DNA from: Acidobacteriota bacterium
GTDB lineage: Bacteria; Acidobacteriota; Terriglobia; Bryobacterales; Bryobacteraceae
Reading direction: 5' to 3'
NCBI GenBank assembly: GCA_016213725.1
Contig: JACQZS010000247.1
Coordinates: forward strand, 1-32,492
Length of the DNA stretch: 32,492 nucleotides
The notes under the pieces are model-generated. The model searched no databases and was not told the DNA's origin. It was given only the letters and a program-made list of their open reading frames with translations. Positions 8,064-15,477 of this stretch are shown in pieces (within the stretch, counting starts at the first letter, position 1; each line of letters starts with the position of its first letter). Both the position numbers and the translations under genes were made by a program.

Positions 8064-8217
8064 CCCGGAGTAGTAGAGTAGGTACAGGGCCGTTCGGCGG
8101 ACATCCCGAGAGTTAGAACAGTCCGCATAGGTCCGACCCCTTTCCGAACAAGTCCGCCGCTCCTTCGGCGGCTCGAAGAGGCAGCCCGCTGAAGCGGGCC
8201 AGGTGTGGAGGAACAGC
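8064..8217 (+). promoter_or_regulatory. Structured leader upstream of cobD with mutually exclusive pairings
   Basis: CGGCGGAC (8095-8102) can pair perfectly with GTCCGCCG (8152-8159). The same 3' segment (CCGCCG, 8154-8159) can instead pair with CGGCGG (8166-8171) across a six-base loop. A further hairpin, GCCCGC-TGAA-GCGGGC (8184-8199), stands just before the GGAGG ribosome site at 8207-8211. This is the layout expected of a leader switching between two folds to control translation or read-through. I looked for the conserved B12-box of cobalamin riboswitches and did not find it. A simpler alternative is a chance set of GC-rich hairpins or a dispersed repeat. Confidence 0.4.
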
Positions 8218-9231
8218 TTGAAGATCACGCATGGTGGCAACATCTTCGCGATCGCCCGCGAACGCGGTTGGGATTGGAAGTCAGTCCTGGATCTGAGCGC
8301 GAGCATCAATCCTCTGGGGCCCGCGCCTGGAGTCCGTCCCGCCGTGGAAGCGGCGCTCGACAGGATTGCGCACTATCCCTGCCAGGGTCCTGGTCAATTG
8401 GAGGAAGCGCTGGCGGCGGTCTGGAAAATCTCCCCAGATCAAATCCTGGCCGGCGGCGGCGCCACGGAGCTGATTCACTTTGTCGCCCGCTCCGGCTGGA
8501 ATGGTCCCACGGCTATGGCCACTCCTGTCTGGAGCGAGTTCTACCGGGTCTTTCCCTATGCGTTGAAGGTGTCTGCGGCGGAGCCGGAAACGTGGCCGCA
8601 GCGCGGGTTGCTGGTGCTGAGCCAACCAATGAATCCCACCGGAGAGGCTATTGCCGAAGAGACGCTCCGGCGCGCCATCGCCGGCCGGGAAGGCCCGGTG
8701 CTGATCGATGAAAGTTTCATCGAGTTCACGCGCTTGGAATCTGCAGTCTGGTGGACCGAACATCACCCGAATCTGCTGGTTCTGCGCTCGCTCTCCAAGT
8801 TCCATGCCTTGGCCGGATTGCGGGTCGGGGCGCTGGTGGGATCCCGGGAGTGGATGGACCGGCTTTCCCGCCGCCGCGAACCGTGGCAGGTCAATGGTCT
8901 GGCGGAGGCCGCGGCGTTGGCCGCCATCTCGGACAGCGGCCACGCCGAGCGCACACGGTTGCTGGTCGAGGAAGAGCGCCAATACCTGCTGGAGCAGTTG
9001 TCGGACATGCCGGGGGTTTCCGTCACACCCGGCGTGGCGAATTTCCTGTTCGTCTCCACCACACGTCCCGCGGCGGACATCTGTGAGCAATTCCTCGAGA
9101 AGCGGATCATTCTCAGAAACTGCACGGGCCTGCCCGGCGTAGAGGGGGAGGCCATCCGTTTCGCCGTCCGTACGCGGCCGGAAAACGATCGCTTCCTGGC
9201 AGCCGCACGGGAGTGCCTTTGCGAAGGCTAG
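8218..9231 (+). CDS. cobD: Threonine-phosphate decarboxylase (cobalamin biosynthesis)
   Basis: This 337-residue class I PLP enzyme makes (R)-1-amino-2-propanol phosphate from L-threonine phosphate, the linker of the corrinoid nucleotide loop. CobD features are clear: HGGN near the N-terminus (5-8), DLSASINPLGP (25-35), NPTG (139-142), Asp164, the PLP lysine Lys194 in LRSLSKFHALAG, and the C-terminal NCTGLPG and FAVRTRPEN segments. I chose TTG 8218 because a strong GGAGG (8207-8211) lies six bases before it; the GTG at 8203 has no such site. The last 19 bases overlap btuF. Unlike CobQ, CobU and CobT here, nothing looks wrong with its active site. Histidinol-phosphate aminotransferase is the nearest alternative, but the HGGN opening and the operon favour CobD. 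Confidence 0.9.
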   Translation: MKITHGGNIFAIARERGWDWKSVLDLSASINPLGPAPGVRPAVEAALDRIAHYPCQGPGQLEEALAAVWKISPDQILAGGGATELIHFVARSGWNGPTAMATPVWSEFYRVFPYALKVSAAEPETWPQRGLLVLSQPMNPTGEAIAEETLRRAIAGREGPVLIDESFIEFTRLESAVWWTEHHPNLLVLRSLSKFHALAGLRVGALVGSREWMDRLSRRREPWQVNGLAEAAALAAISDSGHAERTRLLVEEERQYLLEQLSDMPGVSVTPGVANFLFVSTTRPAADICEQFLEKRIILRNCTGLPGVEGEAIRFAVRTRPENDRFLAAARECLCEG

Positions 9232-10073
9232 CCACGCTGGCGGTGCTGGTGGCCCAGGCGGCTTTTTGCGCCGCTCCGCAGCGCATCGTCTCCACGGCCC
9301 CTTCGGTGACGGAAATCCTCTATGCGCTTGGGCTCGGCAGCCGCGTGGTCGGCGTCACGCAATACTGCCGCTACCCGGCCGACGCCCAGACGAAACCCAA
9401 GATCGGGACCTTCCTGGAGCCCGACTTCGAGCGCATCCTCTCCCTCCGGCCAGATCTGGTCATCGTCATTTCCAATCCGATCCAAGTGGCCGAACGCCTG
9501 CGCAAACTCGGCCTCAACGCGCAGGAAGTGAAGCAGGATTCCATCGCCGACACGATGGCCTCCATCCGGGCCATTGGCGGCTGGACCGGTACGGGCCCGC
9601 AGGCCCTGAACCTCGAGCAGAGCATTCGCGCCAGCCTGGACCAGGTCCGCGCTCATTCGCAGAAGCTCCCGCGCAAGCAGGTTCTCTTCCTGGTGGGCCG
9701 TGCCCCAGGCACCCTGCAAGGCATGGTGGGTACGGGCCCGGCCACGTTTGTCGACGAGCTCATTACGCTCGCCGGCGGGGTCAATATGCTCAGGCAGTCG
9801 CCCATCGCATACCCCCGGGTTTCATTGGAGCAGATCCTCAGCGCCAACCCCGACATCATTCTAGATATGGGTGACTTCGCGCACGGCGAGAGCAAACCTT
9901 TGGAACCTGCTGCGCGCGTCCTCGCCCTGTGGGCCAAGTACCCGCAACTGAAGGCCGTTGGCACCGGTGGAGTGATCCAAGTCGCGTCCGAGATATTCAT
10001 TCGCCCGGGCCCCCGCCTGGGCCAGGCCGCCATCGAACTGGAACGCATGATCCATGGGAGCAAGGCGAAGTGA
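9213..10073 (+). CDS. btuF: Corrinoid ABC transporter substrate-binding protein
   Basis: The 286-residue periplasmic protein binds cobalamin or cobinamide and delivers it to BtuCD. It has a signal peptide (about residues 1-20, cleavage near AFCA|AP) and the class III binding-protein fold of the FecB/BtuF family: APSVTEILYALGLGSRVVGVT near the N-terminus, FLEPDFERILSLRPDLVI, and a long backbone helix. The start could be GTG 9213 or, with a better placed GGGAG, TTG 9219; both keep the signal peptide. It overlaps cobD by 19 bases and btuD by 4 (GTGA). A siderophore-binding role is possible for this fold, but the neighbours point to corrinoids. Confidence 0.88.
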   Translation: MPLRRLATLAVLVAQAAFCAAPQRIVSTAPSVTEILYALGLGSRVVGVTQYCRYPADAQTKPKIGTFLEPDFERILSLRPDLVIVISNPIQVAERLRKLGLNAQEVKQDSIADTMASIRAIGGWTGTGPQALNLEQSIRASLDQVRAHSQKLPRKQVLFLVGRAPGTLQGMVGTGPATFVDELITLAGGVNMLRQSPIAYPRVSLEQILSANPDIILDMGDFAHGESKPLEPAARVLALWAKYPQLKAVGTGGVIQVASEIFIRPGPRLGQAAIELERMIHGSKAK

Positions 10074-10840
10074 GCGTTCGTTTCGACCTGCGGGATGTCG
10101 GAATCAGCTTTGGCGCGGCGCGCGTCCTATCCGGCATCTCGTTGCGCTTCGACCGCCCGGAAATGGTTGCGCTCACCGGCCCGAACGGCGCCGGGAAATC
10201 CACCCTGCTCGGCATCCTCGCCGGCCTGCGCAACGCGCATGAGGGAGCCTGCCTCATGAACGGAAAGCCCTGCAGCCAGTGGCGCCGTGCCGAATTCGCC
10301 CGGCTGGTCGCATTCGTCCCGCAGAGCCTGAAGCTCGAATTCCCGTTTACCGCGGAGCAGGTGGTCTTGATGGGCCGCACGCCGTTCGGCGGCGGGCTGT
10401 TCGAAGGACCGCGCGACTGGGAAGCCGTACGGAACGCGATGGAGATGACCGACACCCAGCAGTTCCGCGACCGCGACTTCCGCTCCCTCAGCGGAGGCGA
10501 ACGCCAGCGGGTAGTGCTGGCATCGGCACTGGCCCAGGAGCCCAAGGCCATGCTGCTCGACGAGCCGACCACCTTCCTGGACTTGCGCCACCAGGTGACG
10601 ATCTATGGGCTGCTGAGAGATCTGGCGCGAAACGGCCTCCTCGTCATAGCCGCCACTCACGATCTGAATCTGGCCGCCTCTTACTCCGATCGCGTGGTGG
10701 CCCTGAAGTCCGGCCAGGTGGCCGCCGACGCTCCGCCCTGTGACGCCCTCTCTTGCGAGAACATCCGGGAAGTTTTCGGCGTGACGGCCGAGTGGCTCCA
10801 GCGCTCCGACGGAAAGGCCTGGATCTCCTATGGGAATTGA
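10070..10840 (+). CDS. btuD: Corrinoid ABC transporter ATP-binding protein
   Basis: This 256-residue ATPase powers import through BtuC. All nucleotide-binding motifs are present: Walker A GPNGAGKST (37-45), the Q-loop at Gln85 in VPQSL, the signature LSGGERQ (140-146), Walker B MLLDEP with catalytic Glu165, the D-loop and the H-loop ATHDL. The frame is open further upstream, but GTG 10070 gives the standard N-terminus, overlaps the btuF stop as GTGA and follows a GGAG at nine bases. It overlaps btuC by 11 bases. FecE-type siderophore ATPases look alike; the context decides. Confidence 0.9.
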   Translation: MSVRFDLRDVGISFGAARVLSGISLRFDRPEMVALTGPNGAGKSTLLGILAGLRNAHEGACLMNGKPCSQWRRAEFARLVAFVPQSLKLEFPFTAEQVVLMGRTPFGGGLFEGPRDWEAVRNAMEMTDTQQFRDRDFRSLSGGERQRVVLASALAQEPKAMLLDEPTTFLDLRHQVTIYGLLRDLARNGLLVIAATHDLNLAASYSDRVVALKSGQVAADAPPCDALSCENIREVFGVTAEWLQRSDGKAWISYGN

Positions 10841-11834
10841 GCCCGTAACGCCCGCCCGCGCGGTTCGCATCCTCACAGGCGCCCTCGTGCTGGCCGCGGC
10901 AGTGGCAGTCCTTACGCCGCTGATCGGCTCCTCCCACCTGAACCTCGGCCGCGCCTGGCGCGGCGAGTGGCCCGATGCGCAGGTCTATTTCGGCGTCCGC
11001 TGGCCGCGCACGATGCTGGCGATGTTGAGCGGAGGCGCGCTGGCGTCGGCGGGCGTGCTTTTTCAGGCGCTGCTGAGAGATCCTTTGGCCACCCCCTATA
11101 CGCTGGGCGTTTCCAGCGGTGCCTCGCTGGGCGCCGTCATCGCCATTAGTTTCGGCCTGCACAACTTCGCCGGGATGCCCGCGCTCTGGGCTGCAGCCCT
11201 TACAGGCGCTGCCGCCGTCCTGGCGCTCGTCCTCCTGGTGGCCGCCGAGGGACGCCGCATGTCTTCCTTCACACTCCTGCTGGCCGGAGTTACTATCAAT
11301 AGCGTTATCACTTCGTTGATCATGCTGCTGCACAATCTCGCCAGCGTCGGACAGAGCTTTGCCATCGTCCACTGGCTGATGGGCAACATCGATCCTGTGG
11401 ACTGGCCGACGCTCGGCTGGCTCGCGGTCTTCATCCTGCCCGTCTCGGTGTCGCTCTGCTTCTTCGCTCGAAAATGGAACCTGATGTCCGTTGGAGAAGA
11501 GTGGGCGGCCACCCGGGGCGCGTCGCCCCAGGCCCTGCTTCTCTGGGGCTACCTGGCTGGGTCGGCCCTCACCGCCGCCGTCACCGCCGTCACCGGCCCC
11601 ATCGGTTTCGTCGGGCTGGTCGTGCCCCACGCTCTGCGCATCCGGTTCGGTGGAGATCACCGGGTGCTCATGCCCGCATCCTTCCTGGTGGGCGCGGCCT
11701 TCCTGGCGACCTGTGATACCTTGGCACGAAGCCTGCTTGCTGTGGAAATTCCGGTCAGCGTGGTTACCGCCCTGGTGGGCGGGCCAATTTTCATCGCACT
11801 GCTGAGAAGCAGGAGGAAGTCCTTATGGCTTTAG
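10830..11834 (+). CDS. btuC: Corrinoid ABC transporter permease (FecCD/BtuC family)
   Basis: The 334-residue inner-membrane protein carries many hydrophobic segments and the family landmarks VRWPRTMLAMLSGGALASAG, RDPLATPYTLGVSSGASLGA, and the coupling-helix and late region GPIGFVGLVVPH. It forms the channel through which BtuF-bound corrinoid passes. Length and motif order are normal. It starts inside the end of btuD and its last 10 bases contain the start of cobU, so transporter and assembly enzymes are made from one message. Confidence 0.9.
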   Translation: MGIEPVTPARAVRILTGALVLAAAVAVLTPLIGSSHLNLGRAWRGEWPDAQVYFGVRWPRTMLAMLSGGALASAGVLFQALLRDPLATPYTLGVSSGASLGAVIAISFGLHNFAGMPALWAAALTGAAAVLALVLLVAAEGRRMSSFTLLLAGVTINSVITSLIMLLHNLASVGQSFAIVHWLMGNIDPVDWPTLGWLAVFILPVSVSLCFFARKWNLMSVGEEWAATRGASPQALLLWGYLAGSALTAAVTAVTGPIGFVGLVVPHALRIRFGGDHRVLMPASFLVGAAFLATCDTLARSLLAVEIPVSVVTALVGGPIFIALLRSRRKSLWL

Positions 11835-12340
11835 CGGTTGTCGGCGGAGGACGGCGCTGCGGCAAGAGCAGATTCGCACTTGCATTGGCCAGTGCGCACG
11901 GGCCTCGCCTGGGATTCGTGGCGACATTCGTCCCGACCGACGAGGAAGGCCGTCAAAAAGTGGAACAGGCGCGCCGCGAACGCGGCCCCTCATTCGCCAC
12001 CACGGAAGAACCGATCCAGGTCCCGCAGGTCCTGGAAGGCCGCGGCGAACTTTTCGATGCCATCGTGGTAGACGACCTCACCGCCTGGGTCTCCAACCTG
12101 GCCGTCGAAGGCCGCTCAGACGCCGAAGTGGAAGCCGAGGCCGAACGCCTCATTCGCATCTCCCAGACGGGAGAGACCGAGATCGTCATCGTCACTAGCG
12201 ACGTCGACTTTGGCTTCCCGGTGGATTCGGCCGCCTCTTCCCGCTTCCGCCGCCTGGCAGGCTTCATTAACCGGCGCATGGCCGAGTCAGCCACCCGTGT
12301 CTACTGGATGGTCTTTGGCATTCCCACCCGAATTCGATGA
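11825..12340 (+). CDS. cobU: CobU-like adenosylcobinamide kinase/guanylyltransferase lacking the usual histidine
   Basis: CobU phosphorylates adenosylcobinamide and then transfers GMP to it. This 171-residue protein aligns end to end with CobU: P-loop GGGRRCGKS (7-15), FVATFVPTDEE (31-41), VVDDLTAWVSNL (81-92) and the C-terminal AGFINRRMA...FGIPTRIR. In CobU the segment after the P-loop domain contains a conserved His-Arg pair whose histidine carries GMP; here the matching stretch ARRERGPSF (49-57) has Ala49, and the only histidine in the protein is His25. The later NEVG motif is also altered (SDVDFG). A strong AGGAGG precedes the ATG by a suitable gap. Fold and family are clear; the second half-reaction is doubtful. 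Confidence 0.85.
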   Translation: MALAVVGGGRRCGKSRFALALASAHGPRLGFVATFVPTDEEGRQKVEQARRERGPSFATTEEPIQVPQVLEGRGELFDAIVVDDLTAWVSNLAVEGRSDAEVEAEAERLIRISQTGETEIVIVTSDVDFGFPVDSAASSRFRRLAGFINRRMAESATRVYWMVFGIPTRIR

Positions 12341-13371
12341 AATCTTCAATCCTTGGCGAGAATCTGCTGGCCATCCGGCCGCTCTTCGACGAAAAACTGG
12401 CCGCTGCGCTCAACCAGTCCTGGAATGCCCTGCCAAAACCAACTGGAAGCCTGGGCAAGCTTGAGAGCCTCGTGGTCCATTACGGGCTCGTACGCGGCAC
12501 GGCCACGCCGCTCGCCCGCCGCAAGGGGCTGGTATTGTTCGCAGCCGATCACGGTGTGGTGCATGAAGGTGTCACCGCCGGCACCCAGGAAGAGACCCGC
12601 AACGCCGTGGAACTCTTCCTTCGCGGCGGTACTGCTGCCAACGTTCTTTGCCGCAACACGCATACCGAGACCGTAGTGGTGGACGCCGGCGTGCGCGGCG
12701 CGCCGATCCTGGGGACGCTGGACCGCAAGTCCGGAGAAGGCTCTCAGAACTTCACCAAGTCCGCCGCCCTCACCGAACAGCAGTTGTTCAACGCTCTGGA
12801 GACGGGAATCGAACTCGCTACCGAATTTGCACTCCGCTTCGACATTGTCGGCCTCGGCCAGATCGGCCTCGGGGGTGGCTGCTCGGCCGCGGCGATTCTC
12901 TCCGCGCTCTCAGGCCGCGATGCGGCCGATTGCACGATCCTGGAAGAGGGCTTGGAAGAAAGCCTGCGCGACCGCCGCCTGCAGGCCGTGCGATCCGCCG
13001 TCCGGTCCCACCAGAAGGAGTCCATCACGCCTTTGGGGGTCCTGCGCACGCTCGGTGGACTGGACCTGGCCCAGATGACCGGCTTTCTGCTGGGTGCGGC
13101 GCGCCGCCGTCTGCCAGTCATGCTGGACGGCTTCACCGCCGGTTCCGCGGCCGCGCTGGCCCGCGCCCTCGCCCCTGATTCCCCGGACGCCTTCCTCTTC
13201 TCTCACGTCACCCCCAGCCGGCCGCATAACTACCTCCTCAAGTTCCTCTCCGTCGAACCGCTGCTGGACCTGCAGATCACGGAAGAAACCGGCTTCGGCG
13301 CCGCCCTCGGCCTGCAACTCCTCGACACCGCCCTTCAACTCCACGCCGAAATTGGCGCTCCGCATCGTTAG
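12337..13371 (+). CDS. cobT: CobT-like nicotinate-nucleotide:dimethylbenzimidazole phosphoribosyltransferase, divergent active site
   Basis: CobT activates the lower ligand base as its alpha-riboside phosphate. The 344-residue protein has the family hallmarks KPTGSLGKLE (34-43), ADHGVVHEGVTAG (70-82) with QEETRNAV, FLRGGTAANVL (94-104), DGFTAGSAA (264-272) and PLLDL (308-312). Two places differ. The GEMGIGNTT loop reads GQIGLGGGCS (174-183), putting Gln175 where an active-site glutamate is expected. An ungapped match of PLLDL...GAAL to the standard GEGSGAAL segment places Thr318 at the catalytic glutamate (Salmonella Glu317), although Glu316 and Glu317 lie just before it. The start overlaps the cobU stop as ATGA. 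It is the last gene of the corrinoid operon; cobS and cbiB are not in the window. Confidence 0.85.
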   Translation: MKSSILGENLLAIRPLFDEKLAAALNQSWNALPKPTGSLGKLESLVVHYGLVRGTATPLARRKGLVLFAADHGVVHEGVTAGTQEETRNAVELFLRGGTAANVLCRNTHTETVVVDAGVRGAPILGTLDRKSGEGSQNFTKSAALTEQQLFNALETGIELATEFALRFDIVGLGQIGLGGGCSAAAILSALSGRDAADCTILEEGLEESLRDRRLQAVRSAVRSHQKESITPLGVLRTLGGLDLAQMTGFLLGAARRRLPVMLDGFTAGSAAALARALAPDSPDAFLFSHVTPSRPHNYLLKFLSVEPLLDLQITEETGFGAALGLQLLDTALQLHAEIGAPHR

Positions 13372-13437
13372 AAGTTCATTCGTTCAGGGTAGGCGGGGAG
13401 GTAGAATGGTAGTTTCGGCCGGAGGTAGAGCCGTTTC

Positions 13438-14538
13438 TTGATCAATCGACTTGTCTTCGAAAACCTGAAGCACCGCAAACTCCGGACAGGGCTTAGCGCC
13501 CTCTCCATCGGATTCCAGGTCACCATGATTCTGGCCGTCACCGGCTTGAGCCGGGGCATGCTCCAGGACTCCATCAACCGCGCCAAGGGCGTCGGCGCCG
13601 ATATCTGGGTGAAACCGCCCGGCGCGACTGCCATCTCCCTCAGCGGCGCCTCCATGCCCGAAAAGGTGCTCGAGTACTTCCGCTCCGTCCCTCACATCAG
13701 CAAAGCCACCGGAACCGCCATCCAGCTCGTCGGGGGCATCAGCACCGTCAGCGGCATCCGCTACGATGAGTTCACTGCCCTCAGCGGCCCCTTCAAGTTC
13801 ATCGAGGGCGGCCCCTTCCGCTCCGCCGACGACGTCATTGTCGACCGCTGGTACGCCGAGCAGCAAAACCTTCGCCTCGGTTCCAAAGTGAAGCTCATCA
13901 ACCACGATTGGAACGTCTGCGGCATCGTCGAACCCGGCAAACTCGCCCGCCTCTTCGTCCCCATTGAACGCCTCCAGGAACTCAGCAACAGCGAGAAGAA
14001 GCTCAGCCAGGCGTTCCTCAAGGTTGACGACCCCTCCCGGGTTCGTGAAGTTATCTCCTTCCTCAAACAGCAGCCCGAATTGCAGGGCTATTCCATTTAC
14101 TCAATTGAGGAATTCGTCAGCCTCTTCTCCGTGAACAACGTCCCCGGACTCCGGGCGTTCATCTACGTCATCATCGGCCTCTCCATTGTCATCGGATTCC
14201 TCGTCGTCGGCCTTACCATGTACACTACCGTTCTTGAGCGCACTCGCGAGATCGGCATCCTCAAGGCCCTCGGCGCATCCCCCCGCGACATCGTCTCCAT
14301 CCTGGTCCGGGAAACCACCATGCTCGCCCTCGCCGGCTGGATCTCGGGCATCTGCCTATCCATGGGCGCCAGTTGGGCCATCAACCGTTTCGTCCACGCT
14401 AACCTCCAATCCGAGATCACTCCAGACTGGTGGCCGATCGCCCTGGCTGTCTCCGTCATCGCCAGCCTCCTCGGAGCGCTCTATCCCGGAATCCGGGCTG
14501 CCAGACAGGACGCCATCGAGGCCCTCTCTTACGAATAG
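13438..14538 (+). CDS. FtsX/MacB-type ABC transporter permease
   Basis: This 366-residue membrane protein has an N-terminal membrane segment after NLKHRKLRTGLSAL, a periplasmic domain (about residues 45-235), and three C-terminal membrane segments ending in YPGIRAARQDAIEALSYE, the usual end of this family. The segment ERTREIGILKALGAS before the last helices is the contact with the ATPase. It starts at TTG 13438 with a GGAGG 12 bases upstream, 66 bases after cobT, and is followed after 10 bases by its ATPase gene. Relatives export lipoproteins, peptides or small molecules, or act as mechanotransmitters; the cargo cannot be read. Confidence 0.88.
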   Translation: MINRLVFENLKHRKLRTGLSALSIGFQVTMILAVTGLSRGMLQDSINRAKGVGADIWVKPPGATAISLSGASMPEKVLEYFRSVPHISKATGTAIQLVGGISTVSGIRYDEFTALSGPFKFIEGGPFRSADDVIVDRWYAEQQNLRLGSKVKLINHDWNVCGIVEPGKLARLFVPIERLQELSNSEKKLSQAFLKVDDPSRVREVISFLKQQPELQGYSIYSIEEFVSLFSVNNVPGLRAFIYVIIGLSIVIGFLVVGLTMYTTVLERTREIGILKALGASPRDIVSILVRETTMLALAGWISGICLSMGASWAINRFVHANLQSEITPDWWPIALAVSVIASLLGALYPGIRAARQDAIEALSYE

Positions 14539-14548
14539 GAAGCCACCC

Positions 14549-15229
14549 ATGGCGGATCCCATCATCCTCATCCGAGAGCTCAAGAAGATCTATCACGTCG
14601 GCGACATCGACGTGCCGGCCCTGCGCGGCGTCTCCCTCGAAGTACAACGCGGCGAATTCGTCAGCATCGTCGGCCCCTCCGGCTCCGGCAAGTCGACTCT
14701 CTTCCACATCCTCGGCGGCCTCGCTTCCCCCACCGCAGGCCAGGTTCTCGTCGACGGCGTCGACCTCTCCGCCGTCCCCGACACCGAACGCACCCGCCTC
14801 CGCCGCCACAAAGTCGGCTTCGTCTTCCAGCGCTACAACCTCCTGCCCACACTCACCGCCATGGGCAACATCGAGATGGCCCGTTTCTTCGGCAACGTGG
14901 AAGGCCCCCTCGACAACGGGTTCGTCGAGCTGCTCAAGACCCTCGGCATCCACCACCGCCTCCACCACAAGCCCCGCGCCCTTTCCGGCGGCGAACAGCA
15001 ACGTGTCGCCATCGCCCGCGCCCTCGTCAACCACCCCGCCATCCTCCTGGCCGACGAGCCCACCGGCAACCTGGATACCGAGAACTCGGACAAAGTCCTA
15101 ACCGTCCTCCGCGACCTCAACCGCCGCCTCCGCCAGACCATCCTCATGATCACCCACAATCCCGAGGCCGCTGCCTACGGGGACCGCACTGTACATATGC
15201 GCGACGGTCGCATTGTGAAAGAAACCTAA
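14549..15229 (+). CDS. ABC transporter ATP-binding protein (LolD/MacB type)
   Basis: The 226-residue ATPase has Walker A GPSGSGKST (42-50), the Q-loop at Gln94 in FVFQRYNLLP, signature LSGGEQ (145-150), Walker B LLADEP (166-171) and TGNLDT, as in LolD and MacB. An AGGAAG lies six bases before ATG 14549; the longer open frame upstream overlaps the permease and is rejected. It pairs with the preceding permease and ends just before a strong terminator. It might also serve the lone MacB-type permease at 27081-28301, but that is speculation. Confidence 0.93.
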   Translation: MADPIILIRELKKIYHVGDIDVPALRGVSLEVQRGEFVSIVGPSGSGKSTLFHILGGLASPTAGQVLVDGVDLSAVPDTERTRLRRHKVGFVFQRYNLLPTLTAMGNIEMARFFGNVEGPLDNGFVELLKTLGIHHRLHHKPRALSGGEQQRVAIARALVNHPAILLADEPTGNLDTENSDKVLTVLRDLNRRLRQTILMITHNPEAAAYGDRTVHMRDGRIVKET

Positions 15230-15373
15230 CCGCAATCGCAGTTTGAATAGAGCTGCGGGGCGCACGGTTCCAGTACGGTACCAATTCAGAAATGAATCTT
15301 CAGTTGGATAGACACGCCTCCAGCCCGGCCCTACACTAAGACTACAGTTTGTTTTTCTCTTCTGCCCTATTCC

Positions 15374-15407
15374 GGCCGGCCCCCCTCGGGCCGGCCAAAA
15401 CTTTTTT
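15374..15407 (+). terminator. Rho-independent terminator of the ABC exporter operon
   Basis: A perfect nine-base-pair stem GGCCGGCCC / GGGCCGGCC (15374-15382 and 15388-15396) with loop CCCTC is followed by AAAAC and six T residues (15402-15407). The T run is on the plus strand, so it ends transcripts arriving from the ABC genes. Confidence 0.8.
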
Positions 15408-15423
15408 CGGCTCCCGCATCCTA

Positions 15424-15460
15424 CATAAAGAAAACGGCCGGACCCCGCGGGGCCCGGCCG
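15424..15460 (-). terminator. Rho-independent terminator of the PfkB-ROK-SIS operon
   Basis: Two arms of 12 bases (15435-15446 and 15449-15460) are complementary apart from one position, which becomes a G-U pair in reverse-strand RNA. In that direction the stem is followed by TTTTCTTTAT. It lies 18 bases after the SIS gene stop and ends the reverse-strand operon. Confidence 0.75.
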
Positions 15461-15477
15461 CTTCGTTTCGCCTGATC

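Noticed and set aside
8064..8217. Cobalamin riboswitch upstream of cobD
   Set aside because: The conserved B12-box and the neighbouring core motifs could not be found on either strand here or in 7056-7190. Only unassigned alternative stems remain.
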